Assembly: GCA_038522735.1 (NCBI GenBank)
Contig: JBCBJX010000064.1
Span: forward strand, 1-18,383
DNA from: JBCBJX01 sp038522735
GTDB lineage: Bacteria; Pseudomonadota; Alphaproteobacteria; Caulobacterales; Parvularculaceae
Direction of reading: 5' to 3'
DNA length: 18,383 nucleotides
Each line of letters opens with the position of its first letter. The stretch's first letter is position 1. Below are positions 6,904 through 15,735 of this stretch, piece by piece. The notes under the pieces are model-generated. The model did not search any database. It worked only from the letters and a program-made list of their open reading frames with translations, and was not told the origin of the DNA. Position numbers and translations under genes: made by a program.

Positions 6904-8181
6904 ATGATCTTTGCTCGCTCTTTTCCTCTCCCCGCGCGCGCTCTGCGCGTATCGCTGCTCCTTTCGGGCGCCGCCCTCGCCGGTTGCGCGACCGGAACCT
7001 CGCAGATCGACACCGAGGCGCGCGATCCGAAAAAGCAGATCAGCGCGGTGACGACCGAAAACACCGGCGGCGCGCTTGATCCGATTGCGGACGCGGCTTT
7101 CTGGGGCACGCGCTATGAGCGCAGCCCGGAAGATCTGGACATCGCGCTCGCGTTCTCCAAAGCCCTGCGTCGCATCGGCTCGATCGAAGAGGCCGTGAAA
7201 GTCTCCATGGAGGCGATGCGGATCAACCCGGAAAACGCCGGCCTCCGCCTTGAGCACGGCAAAGCGCTGATCGCCGCTGATCGCGCCCATGAGGCCGAAC
7301 GCCATCTCGCTTTCGCCGTCAACGCTCTGCCCCAAGACTGGACGGCACGCTCCGCCTACGGCGTCGCGCTGGACCTCATCGGCGACCACGGCCGCGCTCG
7401 CGACGAATATGAGCGCGCCCTGAAGCTCGCGCCGAAGTCCGCATCCGTCCTCAACAACATGGCGATGTCGCTCGCCCTTTCAGGACGCCTGATTGATGCG
7501 GAGCGTATCGCCCGCGACGCGGTGGCCCGCCCGGATTCGACCGCCCGAATGCGCCAGAACCTCGCGCTGATCCTGGCTTTCAAAGGCGATGTCGCTGAAG
7601 CCGAACGCCTCGCCCGGTCCGACCTGCCCCCCCAGACGGCGGAAAACAATATCGCCTATTATCGTTCCCTCACGTCCCAGCCCGCCTATTGGGGCGGCCT
7701 GGGCGACGCCGACATCGACGCACCGAATTTCGACGCGCCGAGCTTCGAGGACGCCGGCGCGCCTGTCGATATGGAAGCCCGTTATGAGAGCCCGGCGGCG
7801 ACGCCCGGCGCCTACCAGCCGGCGGCCGACGACGGATGGACCTATGTCGGCTCCTCCGATGTCGGAGCGCCGACAGCGTTGAACTCGGCGCCGGCGGAGC
7901 CTATCGCGCCGTCGCCCGCCCCTGTCGAGACGGCTGCTGACGCAGCGCCGGTCTCCGAAGGCGCGGCGCCGGTGACGCCCGCCTCGTTCGCGCCGCCGCG
8001 CGACGGCGAACTCGCCGCAGAAGAGGCGCCGACGCCGTCGAAGAAAGACGCGGCGAAAAAGGATGCGTCTGAGCCGAAGGCGGAAAAGCCGGTCGAAAAG
8101 AAAGACGGCGGCCTCGGCGAACTTATCGACGTCGAGCCGGTCGATCTGGAGCCGGTCGATGAGGACGAAAACGCGGACTGA
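6904..8181 (+). CDS. tadD: TadD-like TPR lipoprotein of the Tad pilus
   Basis: A 425-aa protein starting with a lipoprotein signal: basic N-terminus, hydrophobic stretch, and the lipobox LAGC with C28 as the acylated residue. This is why the ATG at 6904 is preferred over 6862. Tetratricopeptide repeats occupy about 73-240 (for example ALRRIGSIEEAVKVSMEAMR, AYGVALDLIGDHGRARDEYE, MALSLALSGRL-type helices). TadD is thought to assist assembly of the secretin. From about 260 to the end the protein is a low-complexity extension, first Asp/Pro/Ala-rich, then Lys/Glu-rich (about 378-400), then acidic. Family members I know are much shorter, near the length of the TPR part. It lies on the strand opposite the rest of the pilus operon and converges on tadC. 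Confidence 0.82.
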   Translation: MIFARSFPLPARALRVSLLLSGAALAGCATGTSQIDTEARDPKKQISAVTTENTGGALDPIADAAFWGTRYERSPEDLDIALAFSKALRRIGSIEEAVKVSMEAMRINPENAGLRLEHGKALIAADRAHEAERHLAFAVNALPQDWTARSAYGVALDLIGDHGRARDEYERALKLAPKSASVLNNMAMSLALSGRLIDAERIARDAVARPDSTARMRQNLALILAFKGDVAEAERLARSDLPPQTAENNIAYYRSLTSQPAYWGGLGDADIDAPNFDAPSFEDAGAPVDMEARYESPAATPGAYQPAADDGWTYVGSSDVGAPTALNSAPAEPIAPSPAPVETAADAAPVSEGAAPVTPASFAPPRDGELAAEEAPTPSKKDAAKKDASEPKAEKPVEKKDGGLGELIDVEPVDLEPVDEDENAD

Positions 8182-8215
8182 CCGACCGACCTTCCGAAAT
8201 TACACGCTACAGCGC

Positions 8216-8242
8216 GCCCCGGCTTTTCAGCCGGGGCTTTTT
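8216..8242 (+). terminator. Rho-independent terminator after tadD
   Basis: A 9-bp perfect stem, gccccggct (8216-8224) and agccggggc (8229-8237), with a tttc loop is followed by five T residues. It lies 34 bases after the tadD stop codon. Confidence 0.92.
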
Positions 8243-8444
8243 CATTCGGGCCGCCGATCAACGTACGCGTAACGGAGACCACCGATCCGATCGGCCAGGC
8301 GCCGACAGCGCACGACAGATCGTACGGGAAGCAGCGGGCGTCTGCGGCGTCGCCGTTTCGTCGACGCCGCCTGGTGGTCAGGAAGCGGCGGGCCAGCTGC
8401 GAATGGAAGAAGCGGCGCTTAAGCGAAAGGCCTGTCAGGCTGTC
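8243..8444. other. Intergenic region between convergent tadD and tadC
   Basis: No supported gene. It contains an 8-bp GC stem, cggcgtcg (8345-8352) with cgacgccg (8362-8369), but no T run follows on either strand, so I do not call it a terminator. No clear factor-independent terminator for tadC was found here. Confidence 0.6.
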
Positions 8445-9419
8445 TTACTTGAACGTCTCAAGCACCTTGATGACTACCGGCCCCATGATCACGCCGAAGA
8501 GGACCGGCAGAAAGAAGATCATCATAGGGACGGTGAGTTTTGGCGGCAGGGCGGCGGCTTTTTTCTCCGCAAGCTGCATGCGTTGTTCGCGGCTTTCCGC
8601 GGCCATGACGCGCAGGGTCGGCCCGAGAGGCGAGCCGTAGCGTTCCGCCTGGACGAGCGCCGTGACCACGGACTTCACCGAATCGAGCCCCGTGCGCTCG
8701 GCGAGATTGACGAAGGCCTGACGGCGCTCCTGCAGATAGGAAAGCTCCGCAGTCGTCAGCGCGAGCTCCTCCGCGAGTTCGATCGAGTTCGGCGCCACCT
8801 CCTCGGAGACCTTGTGGAGGGCCGCCTCGATCGACATGCCGGATTCGACGCAAATGAGGAGCAGGTCGAGCGCGTCCGGCCAGGCGAGGCCGACCGACTG
8901 CTGACGTTTGCCGATGGCGTTCGAAACGTAAACGCCCGGCGCGTAGTAACCGGCGAAGAAGCCGAAAAAAGTGACGCAGAGCTTCGGCAGGCTCGCGAGG
9001 CCGAAATCGTTGATCCCGTAGATGTAGACCGCAGCGGCGACGAGCATCACGAACGGCATCGCAAGGCGCGCGAACATGAAGGTCGTCACAGGCCCCTGCC
9101 CGCGGAACCCCGCCATGGCGAGCTTCTTGCGCGCCTGTTCGGCGTCGAAGATCTCCAGCAGCTTCATCTGGTTGACGACCTGCTTGGCGATATCGCTCGC
9201 GGAGTCCGACCGCAGATTGGCGCCGCGCTTGGCGAAGTCTTCCTGCTGCTTTTTGCGCAGTTTTTCGCGGTGTGCGGAGACTGATTTCATCCGGACTTTG
9301 AGTTTGTCCGTCTGAAACATCGGCTGTACGACGCCGAAGACGCCGGCCGCCGCCGCGACCGCCGACAACAGCCCGATCATGAACTGGGCGCTGGTGAGGT
9401 TTTCGACGAGCTGTTCCAT
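8445..9419 (-). CDS. tadC: Tad pilus platform protein TadC (type II secretion F family)
   Basis: A 324-aa inner-membrane protein with a hydrophobic segment at about 12-31, a basic cytoplasmic stretch (38-100), further membrane segments at about 116-135 and 142-165, the T2SF domain at about 178-315, and a last membrane helix near 296-316. Conserved T2SF text includes PDALDLLLICVESGMSIEAA and LVQAERYGSPLGPTLRVMA. With TadB it forms the platform that couples CpaF ATP hydrolysis to pilin polymerisation. It starts four bases after the tadB stop and is the last minus-strand gene of the operon in the window. Confidence 0.93.
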   Translation of the reverse strand: MEQLVENLTSAQFMIGLLSAVAAAAGVFGVVQPMFQTDKLKVRMKSVSAHREKLRKKQQEDFAKRGANLRSDSASDIAKQVVNQMKLLEIFDAEQARKKLAMAGFRGQGPVTTFMFARLAMPFVMLVAAAVYIYGINDFGLASLPKLCVTFFGFFAGYYAPGVYVSNAIGKRQQSVGLAWPDALDLLLICVESGMSIEAALHKVSEEVAPNSIELAEELALTTAELSYLQERRQAFVNLAERTGLDSVKSVVTALVQAERYGSPLGPTLRVMAAESREQRMQLAEKKAAALPPKLTVPMMIFFLPVLFGVIMGPVVIKVLETFK

Positions 9420-9423
9420 CGAC

Positions 9424-10392
9424 CTACACCTTAATCTTGACCATGCGCGCCATGATGATCGTCCCGAGGCTCATCCAGAAGGCGCAGACGACAAGGATCA
9501 TTTTCCCCGGTGTCGTCGTGTACAGAGGTTCGAGATACTCCGGCTCCATGACGGAGATGAGGCCCGCGACGACGATCGGCATGGAGCCGAGGATCCAGGC
9601 GGATGCTTTCGCTTCAGCCGAGAGCGCCTTCACCTTGCCTTCCATGCTTTTCCGGCCGCGCAGAACTTCGGAGAGGTTGCCGAGCGCCTCGCCGAGGTTG
9701 CCGCCCGTTTTCTGCTGGATGATGAGGACCGTCGCGAAGAACTGAACTTCGGGGATGGGAACCCGGCGCTGCATGCGTTCGAGCGACTGTTGGAGGGTCA
9801 TGCCTACGCGGATTCCTTCCGTCAGCAGGTGGAACTCCTCGCCGACGGGCGGCGGGTTTTCCGTCGCGATCAGCTTCAGGCAGTCGTTGACCGGCAGGCC
9901 GGTCTTCACGCCACGGACGATAACGTCGATCGCTTGCGAGAAGTTGTCGAGGAACTTCTTCAGCCTGCGCTTGCGCATGTGGCCGAGGAAGAAGCGCGGC
10001 AGGCCGAGACCGAAGGCGACGATCATGACGCCGATGATGAGGACGTTCTGACCAGAGAGCAGACCGACGACGACGCCCACAACGGCCGAAACGCCGGAGC
10101 TGATGTAGAACTGCTTGGGCGAGAACTCGAAACCCGCCTGCTCGATCTGCTGCTCAAGGGAGACTTTCTTTTTCGCGGCCTGCTGGGCTTCCTGCAGGCG
10201 AAGCTGTTCCTCGACCTTGCGCCGGCGCTGGGCCGCAGGGTCGGTGCTTTTGCCTTTTTTGCCGCCTTTTTTGTCGACGACCTCGGCGCTGATCATCGCT
10301 GCGCGCTTCGCAGCTTTGTCCTTGGGCGGACTGCCGAGAAGGAGGAAGACGACGACCGCCGCCCCGATGATGATGACGCCGCCGATGAGCAT
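9424..10392 (-). CDS. tadB: Tad pilus platform protein TadB (type II secretion F family)
   Basis: A 322-aa inner-membrane protein. An N-terminal membrane helix (3-20) is followed by a Lys-rich, probably coiled-coil linker (about 24-80), two membrane segments near 97-135, a T2SF domain (about 152-278) with SQAIDVIVRGVKTGLPVNDC and LIIQQKTGGNLGEALGNLS, and final helices near 265-285 and 298-316. It pairs with TadC as the inner-membrane platform. The ATG at 10392 has aggag at a normal distance, and only nine bases separate it from the cpaF stop. Confidence 0.94.
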   Translation of the reverse strand: MLIGGVIIIGAAVVVFLLLGSPPKDKAAKRAAMISAEVVDKKGGKKGKSTDPAAQRRRKVEEQLRLQEAQQAAKKKVSLEQQIEQAGFEFSPKQFYISSGVSAVVGVVVGLLSGQNVLIIGVMIVAFGLGLPRFFLGHMRKRRLKKFLDNFSQAIDVIVRGVKTGLPVNDCLKLIATENPPPVGEEFHLLTEGIRVGMTLQQSLERMQRRVPIPEVQFFATVLIIQQKTGGNLGEALGNLSEVLRGRKSMEGKVKALSAEAKASAWILGSMPIVVAGLISVMEPEYLEPLYTTTPGKMILVVCAFWMSLGTIIMARMVKIKV

Positions 10393-10401
10393 GAGCGGCT
10401 C

Positions 10402-11883
10402 CTATGCGACCGACGCGGCGTCGAGGGCCATGGCCAGCTCCTGGTCGCGGCCGTAGTACTTGGCGCGATCGAAGAACGCAGGGCGCGCGATGCCGGTCGA
10501 TTTATGGCGGCCCATGAGCTTGCCGTGCTCGTCCTCGCCGGTGATGTCGTAGAGGAAGAGGTCCTGTGTGATGATGGTGTCGCCTTCCGTACCCAGCACC
10601 TCGGTGATGTGGGTGATGCGGCGCGAACCGTCGCGCAGGCGCGCCGCCTGGATGACGACGTCGACCGAGCCGACGATCATGTCACGGATGGTTTTCGACG
10701 GCAGATTGTAGCCGCCCATGGTGATCATGGATTCAAGACGTGAGAGCGCCTCGCGCGGCGAGTTGGCGTGAAGCGTGCCCATGGAGCCGTCGTGGCCCGT
10801 GTTCATAGCCTGCAAAAGGTCAAAGGCCTCGGGCCCCCGCACCTCGCCGACGATGATCCGCTCAGGACGCATCCGCAGACAGTTCTTGACGAGGTCGCGC
10901 ATGGTGATCTCGCCGGAGCCTTCCAGGTTCGGCGGGCGCGTCTCAAGGCGGACGACGTGCGGCTGCTGCAGCTGAAGTTCTGCCGCGTCCTCGCAGGTGA
11001 TGACGCGCTCGTCGTGCTCGATGAAGCCCGTCATACAGTTCAGAAGCGTCGTCTTACCGGAGCCCGTACCGCCGGAGATCAGCGTATTGATCCGACAGGT
11101 GCCGATGATGCCGAGAACCTGCGCGCCCTCCGGAGAAATCGAGCCGAACTCGACCAGGTTGTTGATGGTCAGCTTGTCTTTTTTAAACTTCCGGATGGTG
11201 AGGGCCGGCCCGTCAATGGAGAGAGGCGGCGCGATGACGTTGACCCGCGAACCGTCCGGCAAGCGCGCGTCGCAGATCGGGCTTGCTTCATCGACCCGGC
11301 GGCCGACCTGGCTGACGATCCGCTGGCAGATGTTCATCAGCTGCGAGTTATCGCGGAAGCGGACGTTCGTCAGCTGAATTTTGCCGTTCACCTCGATGAA
11401 GACGCGGTTCGCGCCGTTCACCATGATGTCGGCGATGTCGTCGCGCGCAAGCAGCGGTTCCAGCGGGCCGTAGCCGAGAACGTCGTTGCAGATGTCCTGG
11501 AGCAGGGCTTCCTGCTCCGAAATCGACATCCCGACATTCTTGATCGCAATGATCTCGTTGACGATGTCGCGGATCTCTTCGGCCGCCGAGTCCTGATCGA
11601 GCTGGGCGAGCTGCGACAGGTCGATGGTGTCGATCAGCGCATTGAAGATCGTCGACTTGATTTTGAAGTATTCGCTCGACCGGTTCTCATCGATCGAGAT
11701 CGGCTCCGGTGGAGGCGCCGCTGCTGGTTTCGGCGGCTTTACGCTCGGCGCGCCCGCCGGTTTTTTCGGCGGCTTCGCGCTCTGTTGAGCAGGCGCGGGT
11801 TTCGGCGCCGGCTTCGGCGGCGCCTTCTGCTCCGGCTGCGCCTTTTGCTTCGGCGCAGCGCCCGTGTCGCGTTTTCCGAACAT
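10402..11883 (-). CDS. cpaF: Tad pilus assembly ATPase CpaF/TadA
   Basis: A 493-aa secretion ATPase that drives Flp pilus assembly as a cytoplasmic hexamer. Seen motifs are Walker A GGTGSGKTT (271-279, K277), an Asp box around VITCEDAAELQL (295-306), Walker B in RIIVGEVRG (342-350), and a His box GHDGSMGTLHANS (363-375). The N-terminal 60 residues are an unusual disordered Lys/Pro/Ala tail with 11 Lys, 1 Arg and about 18 Pro but only two acidic residues before position 60. An N-terminal helical domain (about 68-140) follows. It lies 26 bases after cpaE and nine before tadB, with a weak ggaag ribosome site. Confidence 0.96.
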   Translation of the reverse strand: MFGKRDTGAAPKQKAQPEQKAPPKPAPKPAPAQQSAKPPKKPAGAPSVKPPKPAAAPPPEPISIDENRSSEYFKIKSTIFNALIDTIDLSQLAQLDQDSAAEEIRDIVNEIIAIKNVGMSISEQEALLQDICNDVLGYGPLEPLLARDDIADIMVNGANRVFIEVNGKIQLTNVRFRDNSQLMNICQRIVSQVGRRVDEASPICDARLPDGSRVNVIAPPLSIDGPALTIRKFKKDKLTINNLVEFGSISPEGAQVLGIIGTCRINTLISGGTGSGKTTLLNCMTGFIEHDERVITCEDAAELQLQQPHVVRLETRPPNLEGSGEITMRDLVKNCLRMRPERIIVGEVRGPEAFDLLQAMNTGHDGSMGTLHANSPREALSRLESMITMGGYNLPSKTIRDMIVGSVDVVIQAARLRDGSRRITHITEVLGTEGDTIITQDLFLYDITGEDEHGKLMGRHKSTGIARPAFFDRAKYYGRDQELAMALDAASVA

Positions 11884-11909
11884 TCTTCCGGCTTACCCGT
11901 AGACTGCGG

Positions 11910-13547
11910 CTATCGGCCCAGAAGGGCGGACAGGAATGATTTTGACTTCTTGCGTTTCTCTTCGCGACCGAGAAGATCGGCGGTGAACGTTTTCAGCGAC
12001 TGTGCGGCTTTCGACTTCGCGCCGGCTTCGAAAACCGGCACGGCGCTCGTCGCCGCAACGCCGAAGGTCGCCGCATCCCAGGGAATGACAGCTTTCGGCT
12101 CGAGACCGATCGATTCTTCGAACTGGTCCTCCGGGATCTCCGGGCGCTTCGGTACGTCGGACTGGTTGATGACGAGGACGGGGTCCTGGTCGTTCGGACG
12201 CAGCGGTTTCAGCTGCTCGATGATGTTTTTGGTGTTGCGGAAAGACGCAAGGTCCGGGGTCGCACAGACAACGATCGTGTCAGCGGCGATCAGCAGGCGG
12301 CGCTTCCAGGACGTCCAGGCGTGCGGCAGGTCGATGAAGACCGCTGAGGCGGAACCCTGGACCGTATCGATGACCGCTTCATAGGCCTGGTCGTCGCTGT
12401 CCGATGTGCGGTCCAGCGTACACGGAGCGGCGAAGAGCTTCAGGTTCGGTGTACATTTGACGAGCAGACGCTCGAGAAGGACGTCATCAAGGCGCTCAGG
12501 CGAAGCGAGCGCGTCGAGAAGGCCGTTTGATGTCTCCTGCTCGAAATCGAGGGCGGCGGTGCCGAAGGAAAGGTCGAGGTCTATGAGCACCGATTCCATG
12601 TCGAAATGCTCGGCCGCAGACCAGGCGACGTTGTGCGCGAGGGTCGAGGAACCAACGCCGCCGCGCGAACCGATGAAGGCGTACGTCTTACCTTTAGGCG
12701 CCGATTCCGGATCGACATAAAGGTCTGCAATAAGACGGATCAGTTGCAGCGGAGAGCGCGGCTGAACGAGATACTCGCTGACGCCCTGGCGGATCAGTTC
12801 GCGGTAAAGCGCGATGTCGTTCTCAAATCCGATGATGATGACCTTGGTCGACGGATCGCACACGGATGCAAGTTCGCCGAGCTCGGCGATCAGCTGGCGG
12901 CCGCGCAGGCGCGTCTCGACGATGATGAGGTTCGGCGTCGGCGTGTCCTGATAATGGGCGACGGCGCCGGTGAGCCCGCCCATCTGGATAGAGACGTGCG
13001 CCTTGCGCAGACGCCGATCGACGGCGGCGCGCTCCAGAACTTCGCTTGTCTCGTGCTCCTCGCAGAAGGCGTGGATCGAGATCCGCGGAATGATGCGGTC
13101 GTCCTCTTCCGGCTCTTCGACCTGAACAGCCGCGGCCGGAGACACGTAGTTTTGGAGGGCTCCGTCATCATCGTCGTCGTCGCCGAAGTCGACCTCGTCG
13201 ATTTCCTCGCCGTCTTCGAGCTCCCCGGCGTCGAGGGCGTCGTCGCCGATCAGTTCGCCAAGGGCGTCGATCGCGGAGGCTTCATCGACCACGCCGCCTT
13301 CATCATCGAAGGCGAACGCTTCAGAGGTTTCCGGAACCGGCGGCAGCGCCGCCTCATAATCGTCGTCATCGTCCGTGTAGGCTGAGAGATCGTTATCCAG
13401 CGGGCCGCCGTCTGCGCCGAGCGACGCCGCGAGACCTGCGGACCCTTCGTCCTCGTAGCCGTCGGAATCGTCGTCAAAGGCGTATTCCTGATCATCCTCG
13501 TCAGGAAACGGCGCGAATGCGTTCGGTTCTGCGTTCGACGCGCTCAT
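11910..13547 (-). CDS. cpaE: Pilus localisation protein CpaE/TadZ (receiver-like plus MinD-like ATPase)
   Basis: A 545-aa protein in three parts. Residues 1-150 are an acidic, probably disordered tail with 54 Asp/Glu and no Lys or Arg, including a run of six Asp at 123-128. Residues about 155-275 resemble a response-regulator receiver, with Glu (E211 in NLIIVETRLRG) where the phosphorylated Asp is expected. Residues about 285-530 are a ParA/MinD-type ATPase. Its P-loop, GSRGGVGSST (293-302), has Arg and Ser where the signature lysines would be, a deviation known in CpaE/TadZ proteins. The family places the Tad machine at a cell pole. The C-terminus is basic (KRKKSKS). A ggaga site precedes the ATG, which follows the cpaD stop by two bases. 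Confidence 0.93.
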   Translation of the reverse strand: MSASNAEPNAFAPFPDEDDQEYAFDDDSDGYEDEGSAGLAASLGADGGPLDNDLSAYTDDDDDYEAALPPVPETSEAFAFDDEGGVVDEASAIDALGELIGDDALDAGELEDGEEIDEVDFGDDDDDDGALQNYVSPAAAVQVEEPEEDDRIIPRISIHAFCEEHETSEVLERAAVDRRLRKAHVSIQMGGLTGAVAHYQDTPTPNLIIVETRLRGRQLIAELGELASVCDPSTKVIIIGFENDIALYRELIRQGVSEYLVQPRSPLQLIRLIADLYVDPESAPKGKTYAFIGSRGGVGSSTLAHNVAWSAAEHFDMESVLIDLDLSFGTAALDFEQETSNGLLDALASPERLDDVLLERLLVKCTPNLKLFAAPCTLDRTSDSDDQAYEAVIDTVQGSASAVFIDLPHAWTSWKRRLLIAADTIVVCATPDLASFRNTKNIIEQLKPLRPNDQDPVLVINQSDVPKRPEIPEDQFEESIGLEPKAVIPWDAATFGVAATSAVPVFEAGAKSKAAQSLKTFTADLLGREEKRKKSKSFLSALLGR

Positions 13548-13549
13548 GA

Positions 13550-14233
13550 TTACTCTCCGAAGACGTCGTTGGTGCCGGTGATCGTCTGCGGATCGCGGGT
13601 CGTCGACGTGACCTCGCCTTCGCGATAACCGGTGAGAACGGTGCTGCGGCGGCCCGTATCGCCCGGCTCGACGCCGCGCGGGTTGATGAGGTCGCCGGGG
13701 TTTTCAACCATCGCCGCAAGATTGGACTGCGATGCGCATCCGAAATTCGCCGGGTTCAGGTTCGAGTAGGACAGGGACTCGTCGCGAGACCACGCTCCGC
13801 ATTCGGAGGCCGTCGCGACATAAGAAGCGAATGAGATGTAGATCGGCGCAGCGTCGCTCGCGGCGTCGGCGCGGTAGCTTGCGCCGCGAATAACCGACCA
13901 CGGAAGGCCCGCGCCGTGCATGCGGTCGCGAACGTCGGCGATAATGCGCGTCGCGGCGCGGGCGTTGGCCGAGCCCTGGGGCGCGGTGATTGTGATGGGC
14001 CCCGTTCCGCGGGCGCGATAGGCGTTCACCAGCGCGTCGACGCGGGCGGCGTCGTTCAGCGTCAGATCGAATTCCGCCGGACCCGGTGCAATGACAAGGT
14101 CGTAGATCGTCTTGTCGACGCCGATGGGGTGGAGGCGCTCCACCTCGATAGTATCCGCGCTGGTGTTGAAGCGCGGCGTACAGGCCGTCGCGGCGACGCC
14201 GGCGGCGAGGAGGAAGATCAGCCGGTTTCTCAT
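13550..14233 (-). CDS. cpaD: Pilus assembly lipoprotein CpaD
   Basis: A 227-aa protein of the Pilus_CpaD family. The N-terminus MRNRLIFLLAAGVAATAC is a signal peptide with a lipobox-like end, so it is probably lipid-modified at C18. The mature part contains the conserved NFGCASQSNLAAMVENPGD region that marks CpaD. It acts with the CpaC secretin at the outer membrane. The ATG at 14233 is preferred over 14248 because an aaggag site precedes it by seven bases, while the upstream ATG overlaps the cpaC stop. The cpaC frame ends in tandem TGA TGA just ahead of that site. Confidence 0.88.
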   Translation of the reverse strand: MRNRLIFLLAAGVAATACTPRFNTSADTIEVERLHPIGVDKTIYDLVIAPGPAEFDLTLNDAARVDALVNAYRARGTGPITITAPQGSANARAATRIIADVRDRMHGAGLPWSVIRGASYRADAASDAAPIYISFASYVATASECGAWSRDESLSYSNLNPANFGCASQSNLAAMVENPGDLINPRGVEPGDTGRRSTVLTGYREGEVTSTTRDPQTITGTNDVFGE

Positions 14234-14247
14234 TGCGCGCTCCTTCA

Positions 14248-15735
14248 TCAGTCCAGGACGAAACCGACCGGGCCCTGCAGGCGGGGTCCGTCGGGGTTTT
14301 CATTTGCATTGCCGTAGACGGCGTTGAGGCGGCCGAGCAGCAGGGTTTCTGCGTCGGAGGCGGGCACGAAGCCCTCCGTACCGTCCGTCAGCTCGCCGCG
14401 ATTCACCGGCTTCACGAGGTAGGGCGTCGCCATGATCACAAGCTCGGTGACGTCGTTCAGGTAATCGCGCGAGCGGAAGAGCTGTCCGAGCACCGGCAGG
14501 TCTTTGACGCCGGGCACGCCTTCCAGCGTCTGGCGTAGATCCTGCTGCAGGAGGCCGGCGAGCACGATCGATCCGCCGGATGGAAGTTCGACGGTCGTCT
14601 CCGTACGCCGAACATTGAGGCCCGGAACAGTGATCAGCGACGTACCGATGAGCTCTCCAGTCACCGGGTCGAGGATTGGCGCAGAGGAAATCGTCTGGGC
14701 GTTCTCCTGCGAGATTTCCGAGACCTCGGTCGCGACCTCGAGGCTGATGCGCCCACCGCTGAGGACGACCGGCTTGAAGCCGAGCGAGACGCCGAAGGGC
14801 TGCAGTTCGAAGATCGCGTTGCCGTTCTGGTCAAGACCGCGGGCGAGCGGGAACTCGCCGCCAGCGAGGAAGGTGGCGCCTTCGCCGGAAATCGCCGTCA
14901 GCGTCGGTTCCGCGAGCGTCCGCACAAGGCCGACCCGCTCCAGCGCGTCGATCTCGACATTGAAGTTTCTGAGAAAGCCGCCGATGTTGAGCGGATTCTG
15001 GAAGCCGGCCGAGAGACCGTTCGGAATTGTCAGCGGGCTCGAGTTTGCGAACTCAAAAAGCGAGTCTTCGACCGAGAGAGCGCCTTCCACGTCGAGACCG
15101 AGCTGCTTGACGAGCGAGCGCTGCATCTCGGCGACGCGCACCTTGATCATGACCTGCTCGTTCGCACGGATCGTCAGCATGGACATGACCCGTTCCGCTT
15201 CGCCGACAAAGCGGGCGGCGAGATCGCGGGCGCGGTCGGCGTCAATGGACGAATCCACCGCGCCGGCGAGAACGATGTTGTCGTTCACAGCTTCGAGCTC
15301 GATGCGGCCCGTCGGGATGAACCGGCGCATCATGTCGGAAAGGGCGTCGAGATCACGCTCGACGCGGATTTCGAGGTTCAGGATCTGCTCGCCGCTTTCA
15401 TCGAAGAAGAAGGCGTTGGTCTGACCGACCTGGCGGCCGAGCAGATAGACTTTGCGCGAGGTCCGAACGACGGCGTCGACGACCTCGGGCTGGGAGACCA
15501 GAACGTCGGCGGCGTTCGACGGCAACTCTATGATCGCCGCTTTGTTCAGGGGCAGGACGAGCGGCTTCGAAACATAGCTTTCGCCGCCCGCGTCGATTTT
15601 GACGAGCATGGCGGGATTTTCCGCGTGGGCGGCGCCAGCTGCGCAGAGCCCGGCGAGCGCGAGCGCGGCGCGTGCGGCGGCCGTTTTAACCATGGCGGTG
15701 AAGGAACGTGCGGGTGTCATGGTCGCGACCTTCAT
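14248..15735 (-). CDS. cpaC: Secretin CpaC/RcpA of the Tad pilus
   Basis: A 495-aa outer-membrane secretin. A signal peptide ends near AHA|EN (38/39). The N-terminal pilus-specific domain and a BON-like region cover about 50-190. The secretin beta-domain covers about 260-440, with the signature VPGVKDLPVLGQLF (407-420) and ELVIMATPYLVKP (431-443). The ring lets the Flp pilus cross the outer membrane. The ATG at 15735 overlaps the cpaB stop in an ATGA junction. The in-frame ATG at 15720, with aagg upstream, is an equally plausible start, and both leave the signal peptide intact. Confidence 0.95.
   Translation of the reverse strand: MKVATMTPARSFTAMVKTAAARAALALAGLCAAGAAHAENPAMLVKIDAGGESYVSKPLVLPLNKAAIIELPSNAADVLVSQPEVVDAVVRTSRKVYLLGRQVGQTNAFFFDESGEQILNLEIRVERDLDALSDMMRRFIPTGRIELEAVNDNIVLAGAVDSSIDADRARDLAARFVGEAERVMSMLTIRANEQVMIKVRVAEMQRSLVKQLGLDVEGALSVEDSLFEFANSSPLTIPNGLSAGFQNPLNIGGFLRNFNVEIDALERVGLVRTLAEPTLTAISGEGATFLAGGEFPLARGLDQNGNAIFELQPFGVSLGFKPVVLSGGRISLEVATEVSEISQENAQTISSAPILDPVTGELIGTSLITVPGLNVRRTETTVELPSGGSIVLAGLLQQDLRQTLEGVPGVKDLPVLGQLFRSRDYLNDVTELVIMATPYLVKPVNRGELTDGTEGFVPASDAETLLLGRLNAVYGNANENPDGPRLQGPVGFVLD

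Noticed and set aside
8430..8440. Palindrome gcctgtcaggc just after the tadC stop
   Set aside because: A one-base loop cannot form a hairpin and no T run follows, so it is not a terminator; too short to call an operator.
9379..10743. Long plus-strand reading frame (454 codons) opposite tadB and the end of cpaF
   Set aside because: A mirror of conserved genes with a repetitive Asp/Arg/Glu composition; no ribosome site or domain.
10768..12384. Long plus-strand reading frame (538 codons) opposite cpaF and cpaE
   Set aside because: It is antisense to two clearly conserved genes, has an Arg/Asp/Val-rich composition typical of GC-rich shadow frames, and shows no recognisable domain.
13140..13560. 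Trinucleotide-like cgt/cat-rich stretches resembling a simple repeat
   Set aside because: They encode the acidic CpaE tail (Asp and Glu codons on the minus strand) and are explained by that composition.
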